DNA of 32,535 nt from Acidobacteria bacterium 13_2_20CM_57_17 (GCA_001914785.1 MNDE01000177.1:1-32535); one strand, 5' to 3'; positions 7,720 through 15,474 are shown, numbered from the stretch's first letter. The notes: generated from the letters alone by a model not told the origin. Numbers and translations: made by a program.

Positions 7720-8393
7720 GCCGCCTCCGCTTCGCGTTCAATGGACTGCACTTCCCCGCGCATCGCTTCGAGCGCGTACCGCTCATGAATGAGAAAAATC
7801 ATCAGTATCACGAGGTTTAGAAACCAGAACCAGAAAACCCTCGCCATCGTCGGTTCGAGGCCAGAGCCCGAGCCGCCCATAATCACCGGCTGCGGATGTT
7901 GCGTGCGCCACCAGCGGATCGAGCCGTACACCAGCGGCACATCGAGGAATGCAAAAATTCCATAAATCGCGCTGATCAGCGCCCGGCGATCGGGATCTTC
8001 GACCAGAGTTCGCAGCAGCAAATAGGATGTGTACAAGAGCCACAGCACAAAGGTAAGCGTCAGTCGCGCGTCCCAGGTCCACCAAATTCCCCAGACTGGA
8101 TGCGCCCAAATGGGCCCCGTAAGAATCAATACGGTGCAAAACGCCATTCCTACTTCCGCGGCCGAAACGCCGAGCCAATCCCACTTGGGTTTTCGCGTGA
8201 AGACGTAAGCCAAATTCCCGACGAAACACACGAAAAAGGAGAGGAGCGCCACCATTCCTGACGGCGCGTGGAGATAAAAAATTCGCTGGATGGTTCCCAT
8301 TTTGCTCTCGGTAGGCGCGACAAATAGAGCCGCATACGCCGCAAAACTCATCAGTATGACCACCACGGCGGCAATCAGGATTCTTTTCTTCAA
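7716..8393 (-). CDS. ccmC: CcmC heme-handling membrane protein
   Basis: A 225-residue protein with six predicted membrane helices; it attaches heme to CcmE at the outer face of the membrane. The tryptophan-rich signature is WGIWWTWDARLT, and the conserved histidines are in FYLHAPSGM (near 41) and the SIRWWRTQHPQP loop (near 170). The start is TTG at 8393, supported by GGAGG seven bases upstream. It lies between ccmB and ccmD in the usual order. Confidence 0.96.
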   Translation of the reverse strand: MKKRILIAAVVVILMSFAAYAALFVAPTESKMGTIQRIFYLHAPSGMVALLSFFVCFVGNLAYVFTRKPKWDWLGVSAAEVGMAFCTVLILTGPIWAHPVWGIWWTWDARLTLTFVLWLLYTSYLLLRTLVEDPDRRALISAIYGIFAFLDVPLVYGSIRWWRTQHPQPVIMGGSGSGLEPTMARVFWFWFLNLVILMIFLIHERYALEAMRGEVQSIEREAEAA

Positions 8394-8429
8394 CCCGATA
8401 CCTCCATCAATCAGGAAGCATATCTTCGG

Positions 8430-9104
8430 TTATTCTTCCAGGAGATACTCTCCGAAGAGCCATAGCGCCGTCAAAAAAACCACGTCAAATCCTAATAAGA
8501 AACCCAGCCACTTCCACGGCATGATCGGATTCAGTACGAGCAACGAGGCGGTCGCTTCCGTGCTAGCGATCAGCACCGGAGTTAGTAGCGGCAGGAGCAG
8601 CAGCGGGAGCAACAGCTCACGCATTCGGGCCTGCGCCGAAATGGCAGACAAAGCCGTGCCCGTTACGGAAAGCCCCAGGCTTCCCATGAACATCACTAGT
8701 ATCAACTGCGGGAATGCCCCCAGTACGGGAACGTTGTACAGAATCGAGAATACTGGCAGCAGTAGAACTTGGGTCAATAACAGAAAGAGAGTATTCGCCG
8801 CCAGCTTTGCGAGAAAAATCGCAAAAGGATCGTTCACCGAGAGGCGCAGCGCGCTTAGCGTGTCGTTCGTTTGCTCGCGCAAGAAGCACGGTTGCAGCAT
8901 CAGCGAAGCTGCAAAAAGAAACGCCAGCCATAACAGTCCCGGTCCAAAGCGGCGCGATTCGTTGACCGATGGATCGAATGTGAAACTGAAGAGCACCACA
9001 ATCGTGAGAATGAAGACCACTGTTGTGGTGAGAAGCTCGCGTGAGCGAAACTCCGTGCGAAGTTCCTTGCCAAGCAGCACCGCCGTATTGGACAGCAGCG
9101 CCAT
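8430..9104 (-). CDS. ccmB: CcmB heme exporter permease subunit
   Basis: A 224-residue membrane protein with six hydrophobic helices. The N-terminal KELRTEFRSRELL and the GPGLLWLAFLFAA and FLREQTNDTLSALRLS segments match the CcmB family. With CcmA it forms the ABC complex that uses ATP to release heme-loaded CcmE from CcmC. The ATG at 9104 directly follows the ccmA stop (TGAATG), so the pair is coupled. Confidence 0.95.
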   Translation of the reverse strand: MALLSNTAVLLGKELRTEFRSRELLTTTVVFILTIVVLFSFTFDPSVNESRRFGPGLLWLAFLFAASLMLQPCFLREQTNDTLSALRLSVNDPFAIFLAKLAANTLFLLLTQVLLLPVFSILYNVPVLGAFPQLILVMFMGSLGLSVTGTALSAISAQARMRELLLPLLLLPLLTPVLIASTEATASLLVLNPIMPWKWLGFLLGFDVVFLTALWLFGEYLLEE

Positions 9105-9809
9105 TCACGCGTTCGCAAAAGCGAGTATCGAACGGAAGTTCGCGCCGGTTCGCGTGTCCGCGACTACCGCCCCCGCGTCCAGCCGTATCGCTCGCGTCGC
9201 CAGCGTGGACACTTCCGATTCGCCGTGCAGGCTCATCAAGACCGTACGTCCCGAATCTCGCAATTGACGCACCGTCTGCGCAAACCAGCTCGTCCCCTGC
9301 GGATCAAGCCCGGTCGTCGGCTCATCCAGAAGGATCACGGCAGGCTCGTTGAGTAGCGCCCGCGCAATGGCGACGCGCTGGCGCATCCCGCGGGAAAACG
9401 TGCGCACCAGCGAGTTGCGCCGCTCCAGGAGTCCGACTTCTGCAAGGAGCGTCTCGGCACGCGCAGTAGGCTTTGCGATTCCCTGCAATCGTGCAAAGAG
9501 TAACATGTTCTCTTCCGCCGTCAGCTCGTCATAAACCATCGTTGCGTGCGCCACAAAACCAGCCGGGGGCGGCGTCGCGAGTTTCTCCCCGCTTCCGTTT
9601 AGGAAATTAACCGTGCCCGACGATGGCCTCGCGAGTCGCGCCGCAATTCGCAGCAAGGTAGTCTTGCCCGAGCCGTTCCGCCCGGCGAACGCCACGCATT
9701 CTCCCGCGGGAACCTCTAGGGAAACACGACGCAATGCGTAAAGCCCGCCGTACCGTTTATCAATGTTTTCAAAGCGGATTCCTGTGGGAGAAAAACTCGC
9801 CGGCGTCAC
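9105..9809 (-). CDS. ccmA: CcmA heme exporter ATPase
   Basis: ABC-type ATPase of 234 residues from the GTG at 9809. Walker A is GRNGSGKT (43-50), the signature is FSRGMRQRVAIA in place of LSGGQ, and Walker B is AVILLDEPTTGLD, followed by the switch His in SLHGES. GTG at 9809 is preferred over the TTG at 9854 because GAGG lies seven bases upstream and because it overlaps the stop of a 37-codon ORF as GTGA. The longer version would begin inside an inverted repeat. It is the first of five tightly packed genes, ccmA-B-C-D-hemH. Confidence 0.95.
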   Translation of the reverse strand: MTPASFSPTGIRFENIDKRYGGLYALRRVSLEVPAGECVAFAGRNGSGKTTLLRIAARLARPSSGTVNFLNGSGEKLATPPPAGFVAHATMVYDELTAEENMLLFARLQGIAKPTARAETLLAEVGLLERRNSLVRTFSRGMRQRVAIARALLNEPAVILLDEPTTGLDPQGTSWFAQTVRQLRDSGRTVLMSLHGESEVSTLATRAIRLDAGAVVADTRTGANFRSILAFANA

Positions 9810-9919
9810 GGGGCGGCCTCGGCGATGGACAGATCGCTCCTGGTGCCGTTCCAACTAGTTCGAGCAAATCCTTTCGGAAATGCTCTTTCCATGCTCGCAT
9901 CCGATTCTTGGATTGTCAT
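9806..9919 (-). CDS. Possible 37-residue leader ORF coupled to ccmA
   Basis: ATG at 9919 opens 37 codons and ends with TGA overlapping the ccmA GTG (GTGA). AGGA lies three bases before the ATG, closer than ideal. The peptide is hydrophilic, has no membrane segment and resembles nothing I know. Most of the ORF lies within the interval spanned by the 14-base inverted repeat at 9843-9944. It may be a chance reading frame; the overlap with the ccmA start is the only argument for it. Confidence 0.25.
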   Translation of the reverse strand: MTIQESDASMERAFPKGFARTSWNGTRSDLSIAEAAP

Positions 9920-9944
9920 CTGTCCTAAAAAGTTGGAACGGCAC
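9843..9944. repeat. Inverted repeat between the upstream ccm genes and ccmA
   Basis: GTGCCGTTCCAACT at 9843-9856 and its perfect reverse complement at 9931-9944 enclose 74 bases. The interior holds a nested CGAGCA/TGCTCG pair (9861-9866, 9892-9897). In RNA this would form a long-range stem just upstream of the ccmA start. It could also be the remnant of a small non-autonomous element with 14-base ends; I see no clear target duplication. Confidence 0.6.
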
Positions 9945-9957
9945 TGGTCTTCAACGC

Positions 9958-11253
9958 TCAGCCTCGCACGAGGTCGCGCAGCACTTTCTCCGCCCGCGCG
10001 CGTTCCTGTGCATACTCATCTTCAGAGATAGTTCCCGCTTGATGGCGCAGCTCCAGCCGGAACAGGCGCTCTTTCAGCGCATCCAGGCTGCTGCCGATGG
10101 CGGCATCCACCTCGGCAAGACTCGCGGCCCCATTCGTTGGGGCAATCGGCGCAGTTGGCGCTGCCGTGGCACTCACTTTGGGCTTCTTCTGCGCCTCCGG
10201 CACAACTGCCGCTACTGCTACGACAGGCTTGCGAGCGAGCAGAATCGCACCCAGCGCGAATACGCAAACAAACCCCGCTATCAACGGCCATTTCAAAACG
10301 TCCAGCCGCCCGGGAACTTGCTGGATACTCACTCCGGCGGATTCGCTGCCTTGCTGCGCGTCTCGGCCCTGTTGGCCCCCTTGCTGACCTTGATCCGTCC
10401 CGGCGTTCGTGTCCGGCGCCGTACCGGACACACTCACGGCCATAATCGTACCGGCGGCAACGCCCTGGTGGCTGTACAGATTCATGCCCTGCTCTTGCCC
10501 ATCCGGCGTCAGCCCATCACCGCTGATCTGCACGCTCGGTGGCGCGGCAATCAGCAACCGGCTGCCCGGATAAACCGCGGGAATTTCTATTGTCGCTGCG
10601 TTTCCGGGGTACGGCAGCTCGTAAGAATACCGCACCGAATTCGCCCCCGGGCGAAACGCGAACGCAATCGAATACCGATTACGCTTTTTGTCGATCGGCA
10701 CCTGCACAACCGGCATTCCTGCCGGCCCGGCAGCGGATACTTGCTGAAGCTGGCCCTTCTCCGGCAGCGCGAAACCAAAACTGCCATCGGTCCGGAAGTA
10801 AGCTCGCGGCGGCTGAGACTTATTCTCGATCTGATATTCCTCGCCGACCACCATCGTCGCGCCCTTAGGTTGAAAGATCACCACATGTAAAGGAACGTCG
10901 ATCGTCTTGGCATCCTCGGACGACTCATAGATATCCACCTGCGCCGTGGTCGTGCCCGGTGGCAAGGCCTTGTTGAAATTGATGCCGTGATACACCGCCC
11001 GTACCAGCATTGGCTGGGCGCCAATTTCAGGGTGGTCAAACGTGAATTCCCCCTGCGCGCCGCTCTTGGAATGCGCGACTTCCTGCATTCCTCCTTGAAG
11101 CCGAATCAATACAAGTTCAATTCCGGCCGTTGCCTTGCCGGTGGTGCCGTTCATCACGGTGCCGTGAACCGTTCCTGCCTCAGCGATTGCCGCTAACGGA
11201 GCCAGAACGAGCCCGGCGACGAAACTCAAGCGCGCCATGCAAGAGAGCCTCAT
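9958..11253 (-). CDS. Exported membrane-anchored protein of the ccm cluster, unknown function
   Basis: Not a family I can name with confidence. The 431 residues contain a signal peptide (about 1-27), a beta-rich carboxypeptidase-regulatory-like segment starting at GTVHGTVMNGTTGKATAGIELVL, a second beta-rich periplasmic region, a Gln/Gly-rich linker (near 280-300), one membrane helix (about 318-340, WPLIAGFVCVFALGAILLA), an Ala/Pro linker and a C-terminal helical hairpin (about 380-431). The tail RLELRHQAGTISEDEYAQER resembles the helical hairpin of the neighbouring CcmI-like protein. The ATG at 11253 overlaps the upstream stop as ATGA. Its place inside the operon suggests a scaffold or apocytochrome-handling role, which is an inference. 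Confidence 0.8.
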   Translation of the reverse strand: MRLSCMARLSFVAGLVLAPLAAIAEAGTVHGTVMNGTTGKATAGIELVLIRLQGGMQEVAHSKSGAQGEFTFDHPEIGAQPMLVRAVYHGINFNKALPPGTTTAQVDIYESSEDAKTIDVPLHVVIFQPKGATMVVGEEYQIENKSQPPRAYFRTDGSFGFALPEKGQLQQVSAAGPAGMPVVQVPIDKKRNRYSIAFAFRPGANSVRYSYELPYPGNAATIEIPAVYPGSRLLIAAPPSVQISGDGLTPDGQEQGMNLYSHQGVAAGTIMAVSVSGTAPDTNAGTDQGQQGGQQGRDAQQGSESAGVSIQQVPGRLDVLKWPLIAGFVCVFALGAILLARKPVVAVAAVVPEAQKKPKVSATAAPTAPIAPTNGAASLAEVDAAIGSSLDALKERLFRLELRHQAGTISEDEYAQERARAEKVLRDLVRG

Positions 11254-11618
11254 TGCGCGCCCCCATCGGCGGGACGCGTCCCGCGCGGACGCCGCACCTG
11301 CGCATCGGTCACCTGATCGATTTCCGCGAGTACCAGCGCCGCCTCATTCTCAAGGGCCGTCTTCATCGCTTCAAAGTCGCCTTCCGAATATTTTCCGGAA
11401 CGATACTCAAATCGCAAGTCTCGCAAATTGTCGTAGATCGTATCGCGGCGCTCCAGCAGTTGATCCAGCCTGGTCCGATGCGGGGCAAGATCCGAAGCAT
11501 CCGGCTGAATGTAAAAAATGAATAGCAAGGTGGCCACGGCGAGCGCCAGGCATGCGCCCAGCACGGCCAAATCCGCCGAGGCAATCTCGAAGCTCGCAAA
11601 TGTCAAAAGAACTGTCAC
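11250..11618 (-). CDS. CcmI-like small membrane protein
   Basis: A 122-residue protein with one membrane helix (about 16-37) and a cytoplasmic or periplasmic coiled-coil region, RRDTIYDNLRDLRFEYRSGKYSEGDFEAMK. This pattern (short leader, helix, then L..L..E...GK.SE.D) resembles the N-terminal part of CcmI/CycH; the TPR part of full CcmI is absent. The start is GTG at 11618 with AGGA nine bases upstream; it follows the ccmH stop by three bases and overlaps the next gene by four. Likely a helper of heme ligation, by context. Confidence 0.65.
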   Translation of the reverse strand: MTVLLTFASFEIASADLAVLGACLALAVATLLFIFYIQPDASDLAPHRTRLDQLLERRDTIYDNLRDLRFEYRSGKYSEGDFEAMKTALENEAALVLAEIDQVTDAQVRRPRGTRPADGGAQ

Positions 11619-11621
11619 CGT

Positions 11622-12143
11622 TCAGTCCTGAGTCTCGCGTGAGACTTGCGCTCTGGCACGCTCCAGCAACTCGGGCGAAATAACCGGCGCGCCGGTCGCG
11701 GACGATGGTGTTAGCTGCACCGTTCGCTTTCGCCAGCGCGCGATCACAAAAATCACCACTCCAGCGCCCACGAAAAGGTAAACGCTCGGCAATATCCAGG
11801 CAACCAGGCTGAAGCCCGACTTCGGCGGTTCCGCATAAACTTGCGTTCCATACTCCTGCACGAACGCCTGTAGAATCTGTTCGTCGGTTTCGCCCTTGGC
11901 GATGTGCTGGTCCACTTCCTTCAGCATCGCTTTGGCTGTTTCACATGGCCCGGAGAATGCTCCTCCCGGATGCGAACAAATTCCCGCGGCCATATTGCAT
12001 CCGCGGCACATGCAATTAATCTTCATGCCCATTTGTTTCGCGCGGTCAGAAAGTTGCTGCGCTCCGACAGGCCTGATAAGCGCTGGCGCCATCGCGAATA
12101 TCGCCAGCATTGCGATCGCGCCAATGGGGCGAACTTTAGTCAT
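11622..12143 (-). CDS. ccmH: CcmH-type cytochrome c maturation protein
   Basis: A 173-residue exported protein from the ATG at 12143, which overlaps the ccmF stop by eight bases. It has a signal peptide (about 1-28), the cysteine motif CMCRGC (44-49), further cysteines at 56 and 67, and a C-terminal membrane helix (about 115-136). CcmH/CycL/NrfF proteins keep apocytochrome CxxCH cysteines reduced and present them for heme ligation by CcmF. The C-x-C-x2-C spacing with an extra cysteine differs from the usual LRCxxCQ motif of proteobacteria. Confidence 0.92.
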   Translation of the reverse strand: MTKVRPIGAIAMLAIFAMAPALIRPVGAQQLSDRAKQMGMKINCMCRGCNMAAGICSHPGGAFSGPCETAKAMLKEVDQHIAKGETDEQILQAFVQEYGTQVYAEPPKSGFSLVAWILPSVYLFVGAGVVIFVIARWRKRTVQLTPSSATGAPVISPELLERARAQVSRETQD

Positions 12144-14193
12144 GGCCCTCTCGCATCGTAGCGGACGGCGCAAGCCCATGCGCCATCGGTTGTGCCGCAA
12201 GCTGCTGGGCCCCCGCGAGCACCAGTACCGCGCGGCGATTCGGCAGCAGCGCCACCAGCGTTCCGAACACCACCACCGCTCCGCCGAGCCAGATCCATTT
12301 CACCAGTGGATTCAAATACGCGTGCACCACGGGAAGTTCCGTTTCAGGGTTATTTCCGGCGTAGACCACGTACAAATCCTCTTTAAGCGTCGAATAGATC
12401 GCCACCATCGTGCCGTTCTCAGTCGTGGTTTCGAAGCGCCGCTTCTCCGGATAAAGCATCATAATTGGCTTCTTGTCGCGCAGCACTTCGACCAGCAGCC
12501 GTTGCGCGGTGTAATTCTTTTCCGGTCTGGTGTCAAAACCTTGCAGGACCAAAGTGTACGGCCCGATCTGCATGCTGTCACCCTGCCGCATGTCTTTCTG
12601 CAGATCGCGGTTGAACGCCGCTCCGGCCAGCCCGATGAACACAAACACCATGCCCATATGAACGATATAGCCGCCGTAACGGCGCGTATTGCGCATCGTA
12701 AGTTCCACGGCCGATGCCACAAACGAAGCACCGGACCGCGCGCGAATCACTTTCGCACCGCGATAAAACTCCAGGCCCACCGTGGACGCCACAAATACGC
12801 ACAGGATCAAGCAAATCCACGAATAGATTTCCCGGAAGCCAAACACCAGAGCAATCACGCCTGCGACCATCCCGATTGCCAGCGGCCAGCCAAAATTCCG
12901 TTTCAAACTTTCCGTGGAAGTCTTCCGCCACGCCAGCAGCGGACCGACGCCCGTCAAGAACAGAAGCAATAGCCCGATGGGAATGTTCACCTTGTTAAAG
13001 AACGGCGCGCCCACGCTGATGCGGTCCCCAGTGATCCACTCGGAAAAAACCGGAAATAGAGTTCCTGAAAGTATGGCGACGCACGAAACTAGCAGAATCA
13101 AATTGTTGAACAGAAAACTTGATTCGCGCGAAACGATGGAATCCAGTTGATTCTCGCTCTTCAAGTAGTCGCGATTCTTCAGATACGCCCCAAAGCAAAC
13201 GAGAATGATCAGCGAAAGAAACGCCACGAACCATGTGCCGATGCTCGATTGCGCGAATGCATGCACAGAACTAACCACGCCACTGCGCGTCAGGAACGTT
13301 CCCAGGATGCAAAGCAAGAACGTGATGAACACCAGCCACACGTTCCATACCTTCATCATCCCGCGCTTTTCCTGCATCATCACCGAGTGCAGGAACGCCG
13401 TGCCCGTCAGCCACGGTAAGAACGACGCGTTCTCGACCGGATCCCAGCCCCAGTAACCGCCCCAGCCGAGTACCGCGTAAGCCCAGTGAGCGCCTAGCAG
13501 AATCCCCACGGACTGAAACATCCACGCAATCATGGTCCACTTGCGCGTCAGGTGAATCCATTTCTCGCCCGGGTAACGGGCCAGCAGTGCGCCCAGCGCA
13601 AAGGCAAATGGAATCGTGAATCCCGTGTATCCCGAGTACAGGTTCGGCGGATGGATCACCATTTCCGGGTATTGCAACAGCGGAGTCAATCCGTTTCCAT
13701 CCGCGCGCGCGACGTAATTCATCACTCCGTCCGCTCCTGGCGACGCCAGCGCCTTGAACGGGCTGGCAACGAAGTTATTCAGCGTCAGGAAGAAAATCTG
13801 CACGCCGGCCATTACCACGCCGACGTACGGCATCAATTCGCCGTTCTTATTTCGGTAAGCGAGCAATACCGAAAAAACATAAATCGCCAGCAGGAAGCTC
13901 CAGAACAGGAGCGAACCTTCCTGCCCCGACCACAGAGCGGCTATTTTATAAAATGTCGCGAGGTCCCGATTGCTGTGCGACACCACGTAGGCGATGGAAA
14001 AATTATCGCTGAAGAACAGATATTCGAGGCTGAACGTTGCGAGGAAAATCAGGCAGCAAGTGGCCATCCCGGCTTGCCGCGTACTTTTGATCAGCAGCGG
14101 GTGGCGCGTGATAATCGCCGCAATGCCCCCGCCGAACGCGTAAACCGCGCAGACAAACGCCAGGACGAGTGCAAAGGAACCGAATACATCCAC
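12136..14193 (-). CDS. ccmF: CcmF cytochrome c heme lyase subunit
   Basis: A polytopic membrane protein of about 685 residues that transfers heme from CcmE to apocytochrome c. The WWD signature WGGYWGWDPVENASFLPWL is at about 244-262, and the conserved histidines are in VIHPPNLYSGY, FLHSVMM, VHAFAQ and YIVHMGMVFVFIG. Length and helix count are normal. GTG at 14193 has GGCGGA seven bases upstream and is preferred; TTG at 14199 is the next choice. Start uncertainty is two codons. It lies 37 bases downstream of ccmE. Confidence 0.96.
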   Translation of the reverse strand: MDVFGSFALVLAFVCAVYAFGGGIAAIITRHPLLIKSTRQAGMATCCLIFLATFSLEYLFFSDNFSIAYVVSHSNRDLATFYKIAALWSGQEGSLLFWSFLLAIYVFSVLLAYRNKNGELMPYVGVVMAGVQIFFLTLNNFVASPFKALASPGADGVMNYVARADGNGLTPLLQYPEMVIHPPNLYSGYTGFTIPFAFALGALLARYPGEKWIHLTRKWTMIAWMFQSVGILLGAHWAYAVLGWGGYWGWDPVENASFLPWLTGTAFLHSVMMQEKRGMMKVWNVWLVFITFLLCILGTFLTRSGVVSSVHAFAQSSIGTWFVAFLSLIILVCFGAYLKNRDYLKSENQLDSIVSRESSFLFNNLILLVSCVAILSGTLFPVFSEWITGDRISVGAPFFNKVNIPIGLLLLFLTGVGPLLAWRKTSTESLKRNFGWPLAIGMVAGVIALVFGFREIYSWICLILCVFVASTVGLEFYRGAKVIRARSGASFVASAVELTMRNTRRYGGYIVHMGMVFVFIGLAGAAFNRDLQKDMRQGDSMQIGPYTLVLQGFDTRPEKNYTAQRLLVEVLRDKKPIMMLYPEKRRFETTTENGTMVAIYSTLKEDLYVVYAGNNPETELPVVHAYLNPLVKWIWLGGAVVVFGTLVALLPNRRAVLVLAGAQQLAAQPMAHGLAPSATMREGHD

Positions 14194-14230
14194 GGGCAAT
14201 TCCGCCTATCCCCCGGAGTTCCCGGGCGCC

Positions 14231-14668
14231 CTACATGCCACTTTTCTCTGTGGGGCTGGGCGCGGCGCCACCTTTGCCCCCAGGCGCTGCCTCATACTTG
14301 GAAGCACATTTCGCCTGCACCACCTCGGCGACAAAGCGTCCCTCCGGACCGGGCCGGCCCTCGACGAGAGCTTGAGATTTGTCTACAAATGTGTCCGGCA
14401 GCGGATCCGTGCCAATGTAGCTGACGGGGAGCGTCTTCCCCTCGCCCTCCAGCACAAAATCAACGCGTCCTGCGAGGTGTCGAATACTTCCGACTGCCAC
14501 GGTGCCGCCGATCCGCATGCGTTGGCTCACTGCCGAGCCCTTCAAAGTTTCAAGCTCGGCTATGGTGTGGTAATACGTCTTGCTTTCTCCATACCCAAGC
14601 CACGCCAGAAATCCCATCGCGGCTACGATGACTCCGATTCCCAGGCCAAACTTTGCTTGTTTTTTCAT
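14231..14668 (-). CDS. ccmE: CcmE heme chaperone, cysteine (CxxxY) type
   Basis: Periplasmic heme chaperone of 145 residues with one N-terminal membrane anchor (about 8-26) and the OB-fold core (MRIGGTVAVGSI, VDFVLEG, LPVSYIGTDPLPDTF, ALVEGRPGPEGRF). At the heme-attachment site it has CASKY (121-125), i.e. CxxxY, where enterobacterial CcmE has HxxxY. The cysteine variant is known from sulfate reducers and archaea. The ATG at 14668 has AAGGG seven bases upstream. It is the first gene of the cluster and has its own promoter. Confidence 0.95.
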   Translation of the reverse strand: MKKQAKFGLGIGVIVAAMGFLAWLGYGESKTYYHTIAELETLKGSAVSQRMRIGGTVAVGSIRHLAGRVDFVLEGEGKTLPVSYIGTDPLPDTFVDKSQALVEGRPGPEGRFVAEVVQAKCASKYEAAPGGKGGAAPSPTEKSGM

Positions 14669-14701
14669 GGCGGTACCCTTGCAGCGTTTCTATTTGGCTA
14701 T

Positions 14702-14714
14702 GCGCTTAATTCTA
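14702..14714 (-). promoter_or_regulatory. Putative ccmE promoter -10 and start
   Basis: TAGAAT on the minus strand at 14714-14709 differs from the consensus by one base. Transcription would start near 14702, about 34 bases before the ccmE ATG. No convincing -35 is present at 16-18 bases, so activation may be needed. Confidence 0.4.
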
Positions 14715-14759
14715 CCATAGTTAACAAAACGTTCGGCCGTTCTCCCTGAGGTGCGCCAG

Positions 14760-14773
14760 CTGACATTTGTCAG
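14760..14773. promoter_or_regulatory. Perfect 14-base dyad upstream of the ccm cluster
   Basis: CTGACA-TT-TGTCAG is a perfect palindrome with a two-base centre. It is centred about 65 bases upstream of the inferred ccmE transcription start, where an activator would sit. It could be an operator for a dimeric regulator of the heme cluster; no regulator is known from sequence. Confidence 0.35.
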
Positions 14774-14790
14774 TTGCGACCTGTTTAGCC

Positions 14791-15369
14791 TTAACCTGCT
14801 GCAGCCAGCGCCTCTCGCAAACGCGCAGCGCCATTCTCGCCAGCGCGGCTTTCCAGGAGGAACGGTTTTCCGTGATCCAGCAGCACAGGGCATCCCAAAT
14901 CCATTGCCACAATATCATCCAAGACGACCGCGAGTTCTTCTGTGATGGCCATTACACGCTTTGGTTTGAGCGACCGTCGGATCCGTGTGGCCACCGCCGC
15001 CAGCCGCTTCTTCAAAGCGGCCTGTATACCCCCTTGCAAGTTTCCCTCATCTTCGAGTGGGCACTCCAAGACGTGCGTCAGGAAAAATCCCGCCCGCTGA
15101 AATTCCGCGTGTACCGCGTCCCGTGTCTTCCCCGCCGGCGAAATTCCCACTGCCTCCAGGATTTGCGCCGCTTCGCCGCGAAACTCTCCGCCGCTACGGT
15201 ACAGAAACTCCTCATCCCTCAGTGGAGAAAACGCACCCAACAAGAGTGTGTGGATGTGCACTGGCCGGTAACGCGTTGTCCATTCCAAACGCTGCAGCCG
15301 CCGCGCAATGTGTTCCGCCGTCGCGGCCTGTCCGCAACCGTCACACACCAAAGCGATTGGGTTCGTCAT
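14791..15369 (-). CDS. Conserved-looking protein with N-terminal CxxC, function unknown
   Basis: A 192-residue soluble protein from the ATG at 15369; an upstream TTG-type extension to 15414 runs into a palindromic repeat and looks non-coding. The N-terminus carries CDGCG (residues 9-13), as in a metal or redox site. The middle, EFLYRSGGEFRGEAAQILEA followed by RAGFFLTHVLECPLE, and the later SLKPKRVMAITEELA have the order and spacing seen in family 4-type uracil-DNA glycosylases (PFVG..G.LL, then TNVVKCRP, then a P.vi..lG segment), but the catalytic residues are not clear. I treat this as a lead, not as an assignment. No Shine-Dalgarno sequence is visible. Confidence 0.7.
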   Translation of the reverse strand: MTNPIALVCDGCGQAATAEHIARRLQRLEWTTRYRPVHIHTLLLGAFSPLRDEEFLYRSGGEFRGEAAQILEAVGISPAGKTRDAVHAEFQRAGFFLTHVLECPLEDEGNLQGGIQAALKKRLAAVATRIRRSLKPKRVMAITEELAVVLDDIVAMDLGCPVLLDHGKPFLLESRAGENGAARLREALAAAG

Positions 15370-15387
15370 GATGGGCAAGATTTTGTA

Positions 15388-15411
15388 GGGGCCGGACTTT
15401 AGCCCGGCCCT
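15388..15411. repeat. REP-like GC-rich palindrome
   Basis: GGGCCGG (15389-15395) and CCGGCCC (15404-15410) form a stem of nine pairs with one A-C mismatch and a TTTA loop. The form resembles short interspersed palindromes common between genes in acidobacterial genomes. It lies between the ends of two minus-strand genes and lacks a T-run. Confidence 0.5.
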
Positions 15412-15474
15412 CATTCAGAATGTAGTGGAATGGTGCGACGACTGCAAATCCAGGCGTGATGGTCTTTGCTTCTT

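Noticed and set aside
9855..9957. Insertion sequence
   Set aside because: There are inverted ends but no transposase frame and no clear target duplication; recorded as a repeat instead.
11896..12972. Open frame of 358 codons on the plus strand
   Set aside because: It lies opposite ccmH and ccmF; His/Arg-rich composition and no motif.
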